Positions 32,324 to 41,398 of a stretch of 64,000 bases of DNA are shown here, piece by piece. Source of the stretch: Enterococcus sp. DIV0660C. Lineage in GTDB: Bacteria > Bacillota > Bacilli > Lactobacillales > Enterococcaceae. The translations under genes and the position numbers were made by a program. The notes under the pieces were generated by a model. The model worked only from the letters and a program-made list of their open reading frames with translations, was not told where the DNA came from and ran no database searches. Positions within the stretch are counted from its first letter, which is position 1. The number at the start of each line of letters is the position of its first letter. The stretch lies in NCBI RefSeq assembly GCF_017316125.1, contig NZ_JAFLWA010000003.1, positions 62,001 through 126,000 of the forward strand. The letters are read 5' to 3'.

Positions 32324-32494
32324 ATGAAGTGGAAAGAAAAAGTCGATGAAACTGCTGAAAAATTATATGATTTGGTTAAATCTGGAAAATATGATGTAGA
32401 AGTTGGACTTCCAAAAAATGCAAAAAAAGCAGTCCAAATCAAGACGAAACGTCCAACCAATCACACCAAAAAATGGTTAGCAAAAAACCGCTAA
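32324..32494 (+). CDS. Small basic protein of unknown function (56 residues)
   Basis: I do not recognise this protein. It starts MKWKEKVDETAEKLYDLV, is rich in Lys, and has no membrane segment; the C-terminus is strongly basic (TKRPTNHTKKWLAKNR). Support for it being real: its own promoter, AAAGG about nine bases before the ATG, and a strong terminator right after the stop. An ATG at 32315 is an alternative start. The basic tail suggests binding to RNA or DNA, but this is only a guess. Confidence 0.7.
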   Translation: MKWKEKVDETAEKLYDLVKSGKYDVEVGLPKNAKKAVQIKTKRPTNHTKKWLAKNR

Positions 32495-32501
32495 TAATAA
32501 C

Positions 32502-32544
32502 AAAAAACTGCCAAACGCTAAAAAAAGCGAATTGGCAGTTTTTT
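32502..32544. terminator. Bidirectional terminator
   Basis: AAAAAACTGCCAA pairs with TTGGCAGTTTTTT, with a second CGCT/AGCG helix inside. It separates the small ORF from the convergent TetR gene. Confidence 0.9.
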
Positions 32545-32545
32545 G

Positions 32546-33154
32546 TTATCTTTCGACTTCAATCCCTAAAACAGTCAGGTGACCATTTCCAACTAATTTC
32601 ACGACTAAAGCAGCCAGTTGTTCGGCTGACATGTTTGTGTCACTAGTAATCCACCAGTGCAGCGTCCCAATGAAGATCGAAGTCATGTATTCGATAATAA
32701 AATCAATAGGGACCTCCAGTTCATTTTCGGTGATTTTTAACCGATTGAAGATATTTGCGTATTTATTGTATAAAAGCTCTTCTAGTTTTTTACGCAAAAG
32801 TTCGTTAGACGAACCATCCATGATGGTCAAAAAGAAAGTTTTTCTTTCTTGGATATTTTTGTAAATATTTGTTAATGCAGCAATGATTTGTTTCACTTTG
32901 ATTCGATTGCCATGAACAAGTTGTTCTAAATCCAAAACGGAAGTAAAGGCATTGATCGCCATTTCAAAAATTTGTTCGTAGAGATCTTGTTTGTCTTTAA
33001 AATGAGCATAAAAGGTAGCACGATTGATCATTGCTTCATCGGCAATGTCTTGTACGGTGACGTTATCGTATCCTTTTTCTTCGACCAAGCGAATAAATGC
33101 CTCGATAACCATTTTGTGTGTTCGTTTCACTCGAAGATCAGTTTTCTTAACCAT
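32546..33154 (-). CDS. TetR/AcrR family transcriptional regulator
   Basis: A 202-residue TetR-type repressor. The N-terminal helix-turn-helix (about 11-57) reads VTVQDIADEAMINRATFYAHF, in part, followed by KDKQDLYEQ. The C-terminal ligand domain contains a TetR_C-like stretch (IEYMTSIFIGTLHWW). It diverges from the giant ATPase/dehydratase gene, and a 15-bp inverted repeat lies just before that gene, so it probably represses it. The start ATG has GCGAGGAA upstream. Ligand unknown. Confidence 0.9.
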   Translation of the reverse strand: MVKKTDLRVKRTHKMVIEAFIRLVEEKGYDNVTVQDIADEAMINRATFYAHFKDKQDLYEQIFEMAINAFTSVLDLEQLVHGNRIKVKQIIAALTNIYKNIQERKTFFLTIMDGSSNELLRKKLEELLYNKYANIFNRLKITENELEVPIDFIIEYMTSIFIGTLHWWITSDTNMSAEQLAALVVKLVGNGHLTVLGIEVER

Positions 33155-33245
33155 AAAAAATTCCTCGCTTGTTATTCGACATTTTTAATTTGTTTGTTGC
33201 TTATCTCACAAATAAGGGGTGTTTGCCAGTTGCAAAACCAGCAAA

Positions 33246-33273
33246 TTGTTTCTAAAATATACATAAGTAGTAT
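33246..33273 (+). promoter_or_regulatory. Promoter of the 1413-residue gene
   Basis: TTGTTT (33246-33251), a 16-bp spacer, then TAGTAT (33268-33273), ending directly at the inverted repeat. Confidence 0.5.
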
Positions 33274-33311
33274 AACAGACACTTTGTTAGATAATCAACA
33301 AACTGTCTGTT
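33274..33311. promoter_or_regulatory. TetR-type operator, 15-bp inverted repeat
   Basis: AACAGACACTTTGTT (33274-33288) and AACAAACTGTCTGTT (33297-33311) are inverted copies with one mismatch and an 8-bp spacer. The site begins right after the -10 and ends just before the SD (GAGGAGG) of the giant gene. Confidence 0.75.
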
Positions 33312-33326
33312 TGAGGAGGAGAACAG

Positions 33327-36300
33327 ATGAACTTACGAGCGGGAATCGATGTTGGATCCACGACAGTCAAATTAGTATTACTAGATGAGCAAAATCAAAC
33401 AATCTTTTCCAAATATGAACGTCATTATTCAGATGTCAAGAAAGCAACAGCCAAGACTTTACGGGAAGCACAAGCATTGGTTCGCGATCAACCAATTGCC
33501 ATGGCAATCACTGGATCAGGTGGGATGGGACTAGCAGATGTGTTGAGCATTCCTTTTGTTCAGGAGGTCATCGCGTGTACACGCACAGTGGAAGAAATAA
33601 TTCCTGAAACAGATGTTGCGATTGAATTGGGCGGAGAAGATGCGAAAATCACTTTTTTTGAAGGCGCACTAGAGCAACGAATGAATGGAAGCTGTGCTGG
33701 TGGAACAGGTGCATTTATTGACCAAATGGCCGTTTTATTAAAGACAGACTCAAATGGCGTGAACGAGTTAGCCAAAGAATATCGTCAAATTTATCCTATT
33801 GCTTCACGCTGTGGCGTGTTTGCTAAGACAGATGTGCAACCATTGATCAATGAAGGAGCAGATAAAGCAGATATTGCAGCGAGTATTTTTCAAGCTGTAG
33901 TAAATCAAACGATTGCCGGATTGGCCGCTGGACGAAAAATTAAAGGAAAAGTAGCATTTTTAGGTGGGCCATTGTACTTCATGTCAGAATTGCGTAAACG
34001 TTTTGTTGAAACATTAGACATTGCGCCGGAAAATGTCATTTTTCCAGAAAATCCGCAGCTATTTGTGGCAATGGGTGCTGCTTTCTATGCTGAAGAAGCA
34101 CGAGTGACGACAATTGCTGCTTTGCTTGATGCTTTAGAAAATGGCGATCAAGCACAGCTAACACCTTCAACTACTTTATCGCCGCTATTTGAAGAAGAAG
34201 CAGATTTGGTCGCGTTTCGAAAGCGCCATGCTCAAGCAACTGCTTCAGAAAAGCCACTTTCAAAACATCATGGTGTAGCATTTTTAGGAATCGATGCTGG
34301 TTCGACAACGACAAAAGTTACCTTGATTAATGAGGAAGGAGAAATTCTCTTTTCTTTCTATGGAAATAATGAAGGTCAGCCTTTAGAAACAACGATGAAA
34401 GTGCTAAAAGAGTTATACAGTCAATTACCAGAAGATGTTTTTATCGGAAAAGCAGCGGCAACAGGTTATGGCGAATTATTGATCAAAAATGCCTTAAAGG
34501 TTGATATTGGTGAAGTGGAAACGATGGCGCATTACAAAGCGGCAAATTTTTTCCAACCTGGTGTTGATTTTATTTTAGATATTGGTGGACAAGATATGAA
34601 AGCCATGACGATTAAAGATGGTGTACTCTCCTCAATCCAATTAAATGAAGCCTGTTCTTCTGGTTGTGGTTCATTTATTGAAACATTTGCTCAATCATTA
34701 AATTATGATGTAAGGGATTTTGCAAAAGCTGCCGTGGCATCTAAGGCACCAGTTGATTTAGGTTCTCGCTGTACAGTTTTTATGAATTCAAAAGTAAAGC
34801 AAGTCCAAAAAGAAGGGGCGTCGGTAGGAGATATTTCTGCTGGATTGTCTTATTCTGTTATCAAAAATGCTATTTATAAAGTAATTAAAGTTCGTAGACC
34901 AGAAGATCTTGGTGAAAAAATTGTCTGCCAAGGTGGTACTTTTTATAACGAAGCGGTGTTACGCGCGTTTGAATTGATTAGTGGGCGTGAAGTTGTTCGT
35001 CCATCAATTGCTGGGCTGATGGGGGCTTATGGAGCGGCACTGATTGCCATGGAAAATTATTCACTAGGCGAAGAAAGCACCATTTTGTCAGAAGAAGAGC
35101 TAGATCACTTTACTGCGGAAAAAGAATTTACCCATTGTGGTTTGTGTGAAAACAACTGTATGCTAACAGTTACGTTATTTTCTGATGGTCGTCAATTTAT
35201 CACTGGAAATCGGTGCGAACGTGGTGCTCGAATCAAGATCAAAAAGGAAGACAAAAAGGTCAATCTTGTCGACTATAAGTATCGACGTTTATTCAAATAT
35301 CGTCCATTACGTAAAAAAGAAGCGGTCAATGGTGTGATTGGTATCCCTCGAGTATTAAATATGTATGAAAATTATCCTTTGTGGCATACATTCTTCACTG
35401 ATTTAGGATTTAGAGTAGAATTATCACCACGTTCAAACAAAGAATTATACGAGCAAGGAATGGAAACAATCCCAAGTGACACAGCATGTTATCCAGCTAA
35501 AATCACACACGGCCATATTCAGGCAATGATTGATGCGGGTATTCCACGTATTTTTTATCCGGGAGTTGTTTTTGAACGACAAGAATCTGCTGAAGCGGAT
35601 AATCACTTCAATTGTCCTATTGTCCAGAGCTATCCAGATGTTATTAAAAATAATGTGGATGACATTCGCGATGGTAAAGTCGATTATCGAAATCCCTTTA
35701 TCAATTTAGCAAATGAATCAGCAGTAGCAAAAGTTCTACACCAAACTTTTGCGGATTTTGGTTTTTCGGAGGAACAGATTGCTCAAGCGTTGCATCATGG
35801 ATATGAAGAATTAGCAACCTTTAAGGCAGATATTCAAAAAAAAGGTGAAGAAACTTTATTGATGTTGAATCAAAAAAATGAGCGAGGAATTGTTATCTCA
35901 GGTCGTCCGTACCATTTAGATCCAGAAATCAATCATGGAATCTCTGAAGTAATTACACAAGAAGGCTTCCATGTACTGACCGAAGACAGTATTTCCCATT
36001 TAGGAGATGTAGGAAATTTACGTGTTGTGAATCAATGGGTCTACCACTCACGGCTATATGCGGCTGCGCGTGTCGTAGCAAAATCAAAAAATCTTGAATT
36101 AGTTCAATTGAATTCATTCGGCTGTGGTTTAGATGCAGTAACAACAGATCAAGTCGAAGAAATCATGGAACAATATGGAAAAATCTATACAGTTCTAAAA
36201 ATTGATGAAGGAGCAAACCTTGGAGCAATTCGTATTCGATTACGTTCCTTAAAAGCAGCGGTCAATGAACGAGCAAAACAAAACTTTGTTCCAGTCAAAC

Positions 36301-37568
36301 GATTTGAAGAACCAGAAAAAATCGTCTTTACAAAAGAAATGAAAGAAAAACATACTTTGTTGTTGCCAATGCTTAGTCCGATTCATCAATCCGGCTTAGT
36401 GGATGTAGCGTTAAATGCCTCTGGGTACAATGTTGTTTGTTTGCCAGCAGAAGATAATGAAGCAATCAATGTTGGTCTGAAATATGTGAACAACGATGCG
36501 TGTTATCCAGCAATCATCTCCATTGGTCAATTAGTGGAGGCCTTGGAAAGTGGTAAGTATGATTTGGAAAATACAAGTGTGATGATGACTCAAACTGGTG
36601 GTGGTTGTCGTGCAACGAATTATATTCCATTACTTAGAAAAGCATTGAATGATGCTGGGTTTGGAAATATTCCAGTTGTTTCGATCTCAATGGGGAACAA
36701 GGGCGTTGAATCAAACCCTGGGTTTAAATTCACATTTCCAATGTTAAAACGTTTGGCGATTGCCTTTTTATATGGTGATTTGTTTGAACGAGTTGTTTAT
36801 CGTACACGTCCTTACGAATTAGAAAAAGGGACAGTTGATCGCTTACATGAAGAATGGCTTCAACGAGTGGAAAAAAATGTTCGGAATGGCTCCTTGACGT
36901 TGTTTAATAGCAATATGAAGAAAATCGTCAAAGCATTTGATACCTTACCGATTTCTGATGTGAAAAAACCAAAAGTGGGAGTAGTTGGTGAAATATTAGT
37001 TAAGTATTCTCCAACTGCGAATAACGATATAGTTCGCTTACTTGAAGCAGAAGGCGCAGAAGCAGTGGTTCCTGATATTGTTGGATTTATGAACTATTCC
37101 CTATACAATCAAGTTTGGAAATATGAAAATCTTGGAATGGCTAAACAAAGTAAATTACTCGCACAATTTGCGATTCGGATGATTGAAATGATTGAAAAAC
37201 CAATGGATAAAGCACTAAGAAAATCAGAACGATTTGATGGCATCCAATCTATTCAAGATTTGGCAGAAGATGCAAGCAAAATCTTGTCGATTGGAAATCA
37301 AACAGGTGAAGGTTGGTTCTTAACAGGAGAAATGATTGAGTTGTTGAAACATAATGTGAATAACATTGTTTGTATGCAACCGTTTGGCTGTTTGCCTAAT
37401 CATGTAGTTGGTAAAGGCGTTATTAAAGAATTGCGTCGTCAATACCCTAACGCAAATATTGCAGCGATTGATTATGATCCAGGTGTTTCGATCGTCAACC
37501 AATTAAATCGTATTCGTTTAATGATGGCGACTGCTAATAAAACATTAGTGAAAGAAACCATTTCATGA
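33327..37568 (+). CDS. Fused acyl-CoA dehydratase activase / DUF2229 dehydratase-like protein
   Basis: A 1413-residue cytosolic protein of the BadF/BcrA/HgdC-related family. Activase domain 1 (about 1-260) has the phosphate loop [11 protein letters not shown] and C123/C162; activase domain 2 (about 318-585) has [11 protein letters not shown] and C443/C482. In both, the Cys pair is 39 residues apart, as in HgdC (C127/C166), where it binds a [4Fe-4S] cluster between subunits. A Cys cluster follows (C604, C607, C611, C630). The DUF2229 and dehydratase-like part (about 660-1410) carries ACYPAK (C721), C763, C933, ACYPAI (C1059), C1094 and C1355. By family knowledge such proteins use ATP to push electrons to a low-potential cluster. 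The substrate is unknown. No partner enzymes are adjacent; TetR is divergent. Confidence 0.88.
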   Translation: MNLRAGIDVGSTTVKLVLLDEQNQTIFSKYERHYSDVKKATAKTLREAQALVRDQPIAMAITGSGGMGLADVLSIPFVQEVIACTRTVEEIIPETDVAIELGGEDAKITFFEGALEQRMNGSCAGGTGAFIDQMAVLLKTDSNGVNELAKEYRQIYPIASRCGVFAKTDVQPLINEGADKADIAASIFQAVVNQTIAGLAAGRKIKGKVAFLGGPLYFMSELRKRFVETLDIAPENVIFPENPQLFVAMGAAFYAEEARVTTIAALLDALENGDQAQLTPSTTLSPLFEEEADLVAFRKRHAQATASEKPLSKHHGVAFLGIDAGSTTTKVTLINEEGEILFSFYGNNEGQPLETTMKVLKELYSQLPEDVFIGKAAATGYGELLIKNALKVDIGEVETMAHYKAANFFQPGVDFILDIGGQDMKAMTIKDGVLSSIQLNEACSSGCGSFIETFAQSLNYDVRDFAKAAVASKAPVDLGSRCTVFMNSKVKQVQKEGASVGDISAGLSYSVIKNAIYKVIKVRRPEDLGEKIVCQGGTFYNEAVLRAFELISGREVVRPSIAGLMGAYGAALIAMENYSLGEESTILSEEELDHFTAEKEFTHCGLCENNCMLTVTLFSDGRQFITGNRCERGARIKIKKEDKKVNLVDYKYRRLFKYRPLRKKEAVNGVIGIPRVLNMYENYPLWHTFFTDLGFRVELSPRSNKELYEQGMETIPSDTACYPAKITHGHIQAMIDAGIPRIFYPGVVFERQESAEADNHFNCPIVQSYPDVIKNNVDDIRDGKVDYRNPFINLANESAVAKVLHQTFADFGFSEEQIAQALHHGYEELATFKADIQKKGEETLLMLNQKNERGIVISGRPYHLDPEINHGISEVITQEGFHVLTEDSISHLGDVGNLRVVNQWVYHSRLYAAARVVAKSKNLELVQLNSFGCGLDAVTTDQVEEIMEQYGKIYTVLKIDEGANLGAIRIRLRSLKAAVNERAKQNFVPVKRFEEPEKIVFTKEMKEKHTLLLPMLSPIHQSGLVDVALNASGYNVVCLPAEDNEAINVGLKYVNNDACYPAIISIGQLVEALESGKYDLENTSVMMTQTGGGCRATNYIPLLRKALNDAGFGNIPVVSISMGNKGVESNPGFKFTFPMLKRLAIAFLYGDLFERVVYRTRPYELEKGTVDRLHEEWLQRVEKNVRNGSLTLFNSNMKKIVKAFDTLPISDVKKPKVGVVGEILVKYSPTANNDIVRLLEAEGAEAVVPDIVGFMNYSLYNQVWKYENLGMAKQSKLLAQFAIRMIEMIEKPMDKALRKSERFDGIQSIQDLAEDASKILSIGNQTGEGWFLTGEMIELLKHNVNNIVCMQPFGCLPNHVVGKGVIKELRRQYPNANIAAIDYDPGVSIVNQLNRIRLMMATANKTLVKETIS

Positions 37569-37591
37569 ATAACCTAATTAGATAAAAATAC

Positions 37592-37636
37592 ACGAGGAGA
37601 AAGTAGGGTTAAAACTTACTTTTTCCTCGTTTTTTG
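37592..37636 (+). terminator. Terminator of the giant gene
   Basis: CGAGGAGAAAGTA pairs with TACTTTTTCCTCG, then six T residues. Confidence 0.85.
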
Positions 37637-37690
37637 AAGAAAAATAAGCTGAACTGTTTCAACCGCTCAATGGAGAAAATCCTTTTTTTG

Positions 37691-37719
37691 TTGAGAATCA
37701 GGTATATACCAGTTATAAT
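37691..37719 (+). promoter_or_regulatory. gntR promoter with NagR-like operator
   Basis: TTGAGA (37691-37696), a 17-bp spacer, then consensus TATAAT (37714-37719). The palindrome GGTATATACC (37701-37710) fills the spacer and resembles the B. subtilis NagR/YvoA dre site (TGGTATAGACCA), implying autorepression. Confidence 0.75.
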
Positions 37720-37748
37720 AAAGAAAACGAAAGGAAGGATGAAATCAG

Positions 37749-38456
37749 ATGTCAAATCAGTTACCCGTATATATACAAATTCATGATCAATTAAAAAATG
37801 AGATTGAACAAGGGGTCTGGAAAATCGGTGACCGCCTTCCCTCTGAAAGAGAATTGGCTGTAAAATTTAATGTTAGTCGAATGACTTTGCGTCAAGCAAT
37901 CCAAAATTTAGCAGACGAAGGAATCTTAGAGAGAAAAATTGGTTCAGGGACTTATGTTGCACGTGAAAAAGTTCAAGAAAAAATGTCTGGGACAACTAGT
38001 TTTACCGAAATTATGGAGTCACAAAATCGTGTACCTTCTAGCCGAACGGTTTCTTATTTCTTAACATCACCTAGTTCAAGTGAGATGGAAAAATTACAAT
38101 TAGAAAAAGAGGACGTGATTCTTCGAATGGAACGTATTCGTTATGCAGATAACGTTCCAATTTGTTTTGAAGTTGCCAGTATTCCACAAAAAATCATTGA
38201 GGGATATAGCAAATCAGAAATTACAGAATCATTGTATCGAACGTTAGAAGAAAAAGGTGGAAAGAAAATTGGTCATGCAAATCAAACCATCTCTGCTATG
38301 TTAGCTTCAGAACAGATTTCTGAATATCTAGAAGTCAAACGTGGGGACGCAGTTCTACGCTTGCGACAAGTTTCTTACTTTGAAGAAGGAACGCCGTTTG
38401 AATATGTACGTACGCAATACGTTGGTAACCGATTTGAATTTTACCTAGAGAAATAA
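37749..38456 (+). CDS. nagR: GntR/HutC family regulator, NagR-like
   Basis: A 235-residue regulator with an N-terminal winged helix (LPSERELAVKFNVSRMTLRQ, about 28-47) and a C-terminal UTRA effector domain (YVGNRFEFYLEK at the end). The family order and the dre-like palindrome in its promoter point to NagR/YvoA, the repressor of GlcNAc and chitin use that responds to glucosamine-6-phosphate or GlcNAc-6-phosphate. No nag genes are adjacent, so targets must lie elsewhere. Other HutC-type regulators (sugar or trehalose) remain possible. Confidence 0.75.
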   Translation: MSNQLPVYIQIHDQLKNEIEQGVWKIGDRLPSERELAVKFNVSRMTLRQAIQNLADEGILERKIGSGTYVAREKVQEKMSGTTSFTEIMESQNRVPSSRTVSYFLTSPSSSEMEKLQLEKEDVILRMERIRYADNVPICFEVASIPQKIIEGYSKSEITESLYRTLEEKGGKKIGHANQTISAMLASEQISEYLEVKRGDAVLRLRQVSYFEEGTPFEYVRTQYVGNRFEFYLEK

Positions 38457-38494
38457 AACAAGCTGAAACAATTCGTTGTTTCAGCTTGTTTTTT
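38457..38494. terminator. Bidirectional terminator with TTCG loop
   Basis: AACAAGCTGAAACAA and its exact complement form a 15-bp stem closed by a TTCG tetraloop, then a T run. It lies between convergent genes. Confidence 0.95.
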
Positions 38495-38504
38495 TGTCTA
38501 TTTT

Positions 38505-39143
38505 TCATTTGGTGTAAAGTTGTTCATGATAAGAAATTGGTCCTTCTTCGAAGACAACTTGTCCACTCAATAATTCGGTGACCGCTGCTTTAAACTGTGA
38601 GATGTTTGTTTCATTAATCATACAAACAACAATTACTTGATCGGTGTAACGAGTTTCCTTGACAGTCACTTGTTGTAGTTCAAGAAAATTTTCTAGCTTT
38701 CCTAGTTGTGGATAAGTGATGGCGATGGCAAGTTCCTGTTGTAAGGTACCTTCAACAATCCCAACCTCAGTTAGACCATGCGAGACAGCTTGCGTATAAG
38801 CTCGAATCAATCCGCCAGTACCTAATTTGATGCCACCAAAATAGCGTGTGACAACGGCAACAACATTGATTAGTTCATTCTTTTTTAAAACTTCAAGCAT
38901 GGGTACGCCAGCTGTTCCGCTTGGCTCGCCATCATCACTACTGCGTTGAATCTCGCTTTGATCACCAATGACAAAAGCACTACAGTTATGATTTGCTTTC
39001 CAGTGTTCCTTTTTGATAGCTTGAATAAATGTTTTGGCTTCTTCTTCAGTCGTCACGCGTTTAAAGGAACAAATAAACCGAGACTTTTTTATTTCAATTT
39101 CACTTTGGCCATCTTCTTTGACCGTTAGATAACGTTCAATCAT
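38505..39143 (-). CDS. yvyE: YigZ/YvyE family protein (IMPACT domain)
   Basis: A 212-residue protein of the YigZ/IMPACT family. The N-terminal domain has IKKSRFICSFKRV, the highly conserved SSDDGEPSGTAGVPML, and VAVVTRYFGGIKLGTGGL. A C-terminal ferredoxin-like DUF1949 domain follows. Related eukaryotic IMPACT binds GCN1; the bacterial role is unclear, possibly RNA- or ribosome-linked. It is convergent with nagR. Its start ATG has GAGGTAAA upstream. Confidence 0.92.
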   Translation of the reverse strand: MIERYLTVKEDGQSEIEIKKSRFICSFKRVTTEEEAKTFIQAIKKEHWKANHNCSAFVIGDQSEIQRSSDDGEPSGTAGVPMLEVLKKNELINVVAVVTRYFGGIKLGTGGLIRAYTQAVSHGLTEVGIVEGTLQQELAIAITYPQLGKLENFLELQQVTVKETRYTDQVIVVCMINETNISQFKAAVTELLSGQVVFEEGPISYHEQLYTK

Positions 39144-39274
39144 TGTTTTACCTCATTTCAAATGAAGAGTTACTTTCTTTAGTATATGAAAAATCTTTTG
39201 ATGTTTCAACTTCCCAAATGGTTGCGCAAATGCTGGACTATGGGATAATGAAGGAAAGGTAGGTGAAGTTGGGA

Positions 39275-39565
39275 ATGAAAGAACGTGTGAAAAAATATGA
39301 TGCTATAACCCACTACATAAAAAATAATGGTGGTTCGCAAATTACTTTGACGTTTACTCAAATGGATGAGTTGTTATTTCCTAACAGTGGGCTTCCAAAG
39401 TCTGCCAGACAGACGACGGATTGGTGGGCAAACGATTATCGTCATCCGGAAAAAGGGGCTTATGGTTGGCTGAATGCAGGATATGAAGTTGTTGTTGTTA
39501 ATTTGGCAAAAGAATATATCGTCTTTAACCAATTAGTAAAATCCAGTTGGTTGTTCAATGAGTGA
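39275..39565 (+). CDS. Small protein of unknown function with WW-N-AWL-type motif
   Basis: A 96-residue soluble protein. The segment LPKSARQTTDWWANDYRH followed by GWLNAGYEVVVVN is a recognisable conserved motif of a small uncharacterised family (I believe DUF7662), often seen alone or fused to nuclease-like domains. I cannot assign an activity. The ATG has AAAGGTAGGTG about nine bases upstream; a TTG at 39269 is possible. It is followed by the separate PTS promoter. Confidence 0.65.
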   Translation: MKERVKKYDAITHYIKNNGGSQITLTFTQMDELLFPNSGLPKSARQTTDWWANDYRHPEKGAYGWLNAGYEVVVVNLAKEYIVFNQLVKSSWLFNE

Positions 39566-39573
39566 ACCGCATT

Positions 39574-39589
39574 CAGAAAACGTTGACAA
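39574..39589 (+). promoter_or_regulatory. cre-like site overlapping the -35 of the EIIB gene
   Basis: CAGAAAACGTTGACAA matches the CcpA cre consensus WTGNNARCGNWWWCAW at 13 of 16 positions and overlaps the -35 hexamer. Confidence 0.45.
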
Positions 39590-39610
39590 TCGTTATCTTT
39601 TAGCTATAAT
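39583..39610 (+). promoter_or_regulatory. Consensus promoter of the EIIB gene
   Basis: TTGACA (39583-39588), 16 bp, TATAAT (39605-39610): both hexamers are perfect. A second cre-like site, AAGAAAGCGGTTACG (39625-39639), lies downstream of the -10. Confidence 0.8.
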
Positions 39611-39669
39611 AAATACATAGGAACAAGAAAGCGGTTACGTTCCTTGGCTTAGAAAAGGGGAGATTAACA

Positions 39670-39993
39670 ATGTCAAAAAAAACAATTATGCTTGTCTGTT
39701 CAGCTGGTATGAGTACGAGCTTATTAGTAACTAAAATGGAAAAAGCTGCGGAAGCACAAGGCTTAGATACAGATATCTTTGCAGTATCTGCATCTGATGC
39801 AGATAATCATTTAGCAAGCAAAGACGTTGATGTTTTATTATTAGGCCCACAAGTTCGTTTTATGAAAGGTGACTTTGAAAAACGTGTTGAGCCAAAAGGA
39901 ATTCCATTAGACATCATCAATATGGCTGATTACGGCATGATGAATGGCGAAAAAGTGTTACAACAAGCTTTGACACTAATTGGCGATAAATAA
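39670..39993 (+). CDS. PTS lactose/cellobiose-type EIIB component, orphan
   Basis: A 107-residue EIIB of the lactose/chitobiose (Lac) PTS family. The phosphorylated Cys is C10 in VCSAGMSTSLLV, and LLLGPQVRFM is the second family motif. It normally takes phosphate from EIIA and passes it to a beta-glucoside or diacetylchitobiose in EIIC. No EIIA or EIIC is nearby, so it either serves distant components or is regulatory. It has a perfect promoter and two cre-like sites, suggesting control by CcpA. A terminator follows. Confidence 0.87.
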   Translation: MSKKTIMLVCSAGMSTSLLVTKMEKAAEAQGLDTDIFAVSASDADNHLASKDVDVLLLGPQVRFMKGDFEKRVEPKGIPLDIINMADYGMMNGEKVLQQALTLIGDK

Positions 39994-40009
39994 AGAGTAC
40001 TGACGAATT

Positions 40010-40057
40010 AAAAAGTGCGAGGTTTTTTCATTTCGAAAATGCCTCGCACTTTTTTTG
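40010..40057 (+). terminator. EIIB gene terminator
   Basis: AAAAAGTGCGAGG pairs with CCTCGCACTTTTT around an inner CATTT/AAATG helix, then a T run. Confidence 0.88.
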
Positions 40058-40081
40058 CGTATCTTTTTTTAGGGAAGAAAA

Positions 40082-41398
40082 ATGCCACACAAAAAAGTTT
40101 GGGGAAGGCGACTCTTAACAAGAGAAGTCGCACAACTACCAAAAGAAATACTGAATCAAGTCACGTATCAACGAACTGCTAGTGTAATGAAACGAAACCA
40201 ACAGATCATTTGTCAACGTTGTGGACAAATCACTCAGCAACAAGAGGCCAAACTAAATGAAGAAGACTATTATTGTCCACATTGTTTATTTTTGGGACGA
40301 AACGATACGACCCAAGAATTATGGTTATTTGATCAGCCACCATTGTTTCCACGTCAAATTATTTTTACTTGGGACAAAACATTAACGATAGAGCAAGCCA
40401 AAATCGCCCAACGTTTGACTACGCAAGTCACAGATCATCATTTAATCTGGGCTGTGACCGGTGCCGGAAAAACAGAAATCTTGTATCCACTTTTACAATT
40501 GTTGCTAGCAACTGGGAAACGAGTGGCGATTGCTTCACCACGGGTGGATGTGTGCCAAGAACTTTTGCTGCGTTTTACTACAGTCTTTCCAGAAGAAAAA
40601 ATCGTCTTACTTCATGGCAAACAACAGGTTCCCTATACATTTAGTTCCTTCGTTATTTGTACGACACACCAGTTGTATCGTTTTTATCATGCGTTCGATT
40701 TATTAGTCGTCGATGAAATTGATGCGTTTCCCTATGTCAGGGATCAAGGACTTCAGTATGCGACGGAAACAGCGAAGAAGCCTGATGGCCAATTGATCTA
40801 TTTAACAGCAACACCCGATGAACGTTTGCTAAAAGAAATCCGACGGACATTTCAGATCCATTACTTACCTTTACGCTTTCATCAACGACTGTTACCCGAG
40901 CCACGACTCATTTTCTGGAATAATTGGCGCCTGTGCTTAAACAAACGAAAAAAAATGAACCCGTTAATCAAAAAAATCCAAACATTAGTGAAAGACAACC
41001 ATGTCTTGTTGTTTTGTCCAAGCATTGAATTGATGAATGAGTTACAAATGAAATTAGCAGAGTGGTTGCCAACGATTAACATTACCTCTGTATCTTCAAA
41101 AGATAAAAAACGTCAGGAAAAAGTACAAGCAATGCGTCATCAAAAATATGAGGTGCTTTTAACTACCATGATTCTTGAACGAGGTGTTACTTTCGAAAAT
41201 ATTTCAGTTATTGTTCTAGGCGCAGAACATGAAGTTTTTACGAAATCTGCACTGGTCCAAATTGCCGGTCGAGCAGATCGCAAGGGAGAATTCAGTAACA
41301 GCCAAGTCTGTTTCTTTTATCATGAAAAAACGCGTGCAATCAAAAAAGCAGTAAAAGAAATCAACATGATGAACAAAGCGGGGAGACTCTTACAATGA
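40082..41398 (+). CDS. comFA: Competence protein ComFA, DNA-uptake helicase
   Basis: A 438-residue superfamily 2 ATPase that helps pull single-stranded DNA through the ComEC channel in competent cells. An N-terminal four-Cys zinc finger (CQRCG ... CPHC, about 40-65) is followed by Walker A AVTGAGKTE, the DEID box VVDEIDAFP, STAT-like LTATPDE, and motif VI AGRADRKGE. The protein looks intact. comFC overlaps by 4 bases. Natural competence is not well established in enterococci. Confidence 0.93.
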   Translation: MPHKKVWGRRLLTREVAQLPKEILNQVTYQRTASVMKRNQQIICQRCGQITQQQEAKLNEEDYYCPHCLFLGRNDTTQELWLFDQPPLFPRQIIFTWDKTLTIEQAKIAQRLTTQVTDHHLIWAVTGAGKTEILYPLLQLLLATGKRVAIASPRVDVCQELLLRFTTVFPEEKIVLLHGKQQVPYTFSSFVICTTHQLYRFYHAFDLLVVDEIDAFPYVRDQGLQYATETAKKPDGQLIYLTATPDERLLKEIRRTFQIHYLPLRFHQRLLPEPRLIFWNNWRLCLNKRKKMNPLIKKIQTLVKDNHVLLFCPSIELMNELQMKLAEWLPTINITSVSSKDKKRQEKVQAMRHQKYEVLLTTMILERGVTFENISVIVLGAEHEVFTKSALVQIAGRADRKGEFSNSQVCFFYHEKTRAIKKAVKEINMMNKAGRLLQ

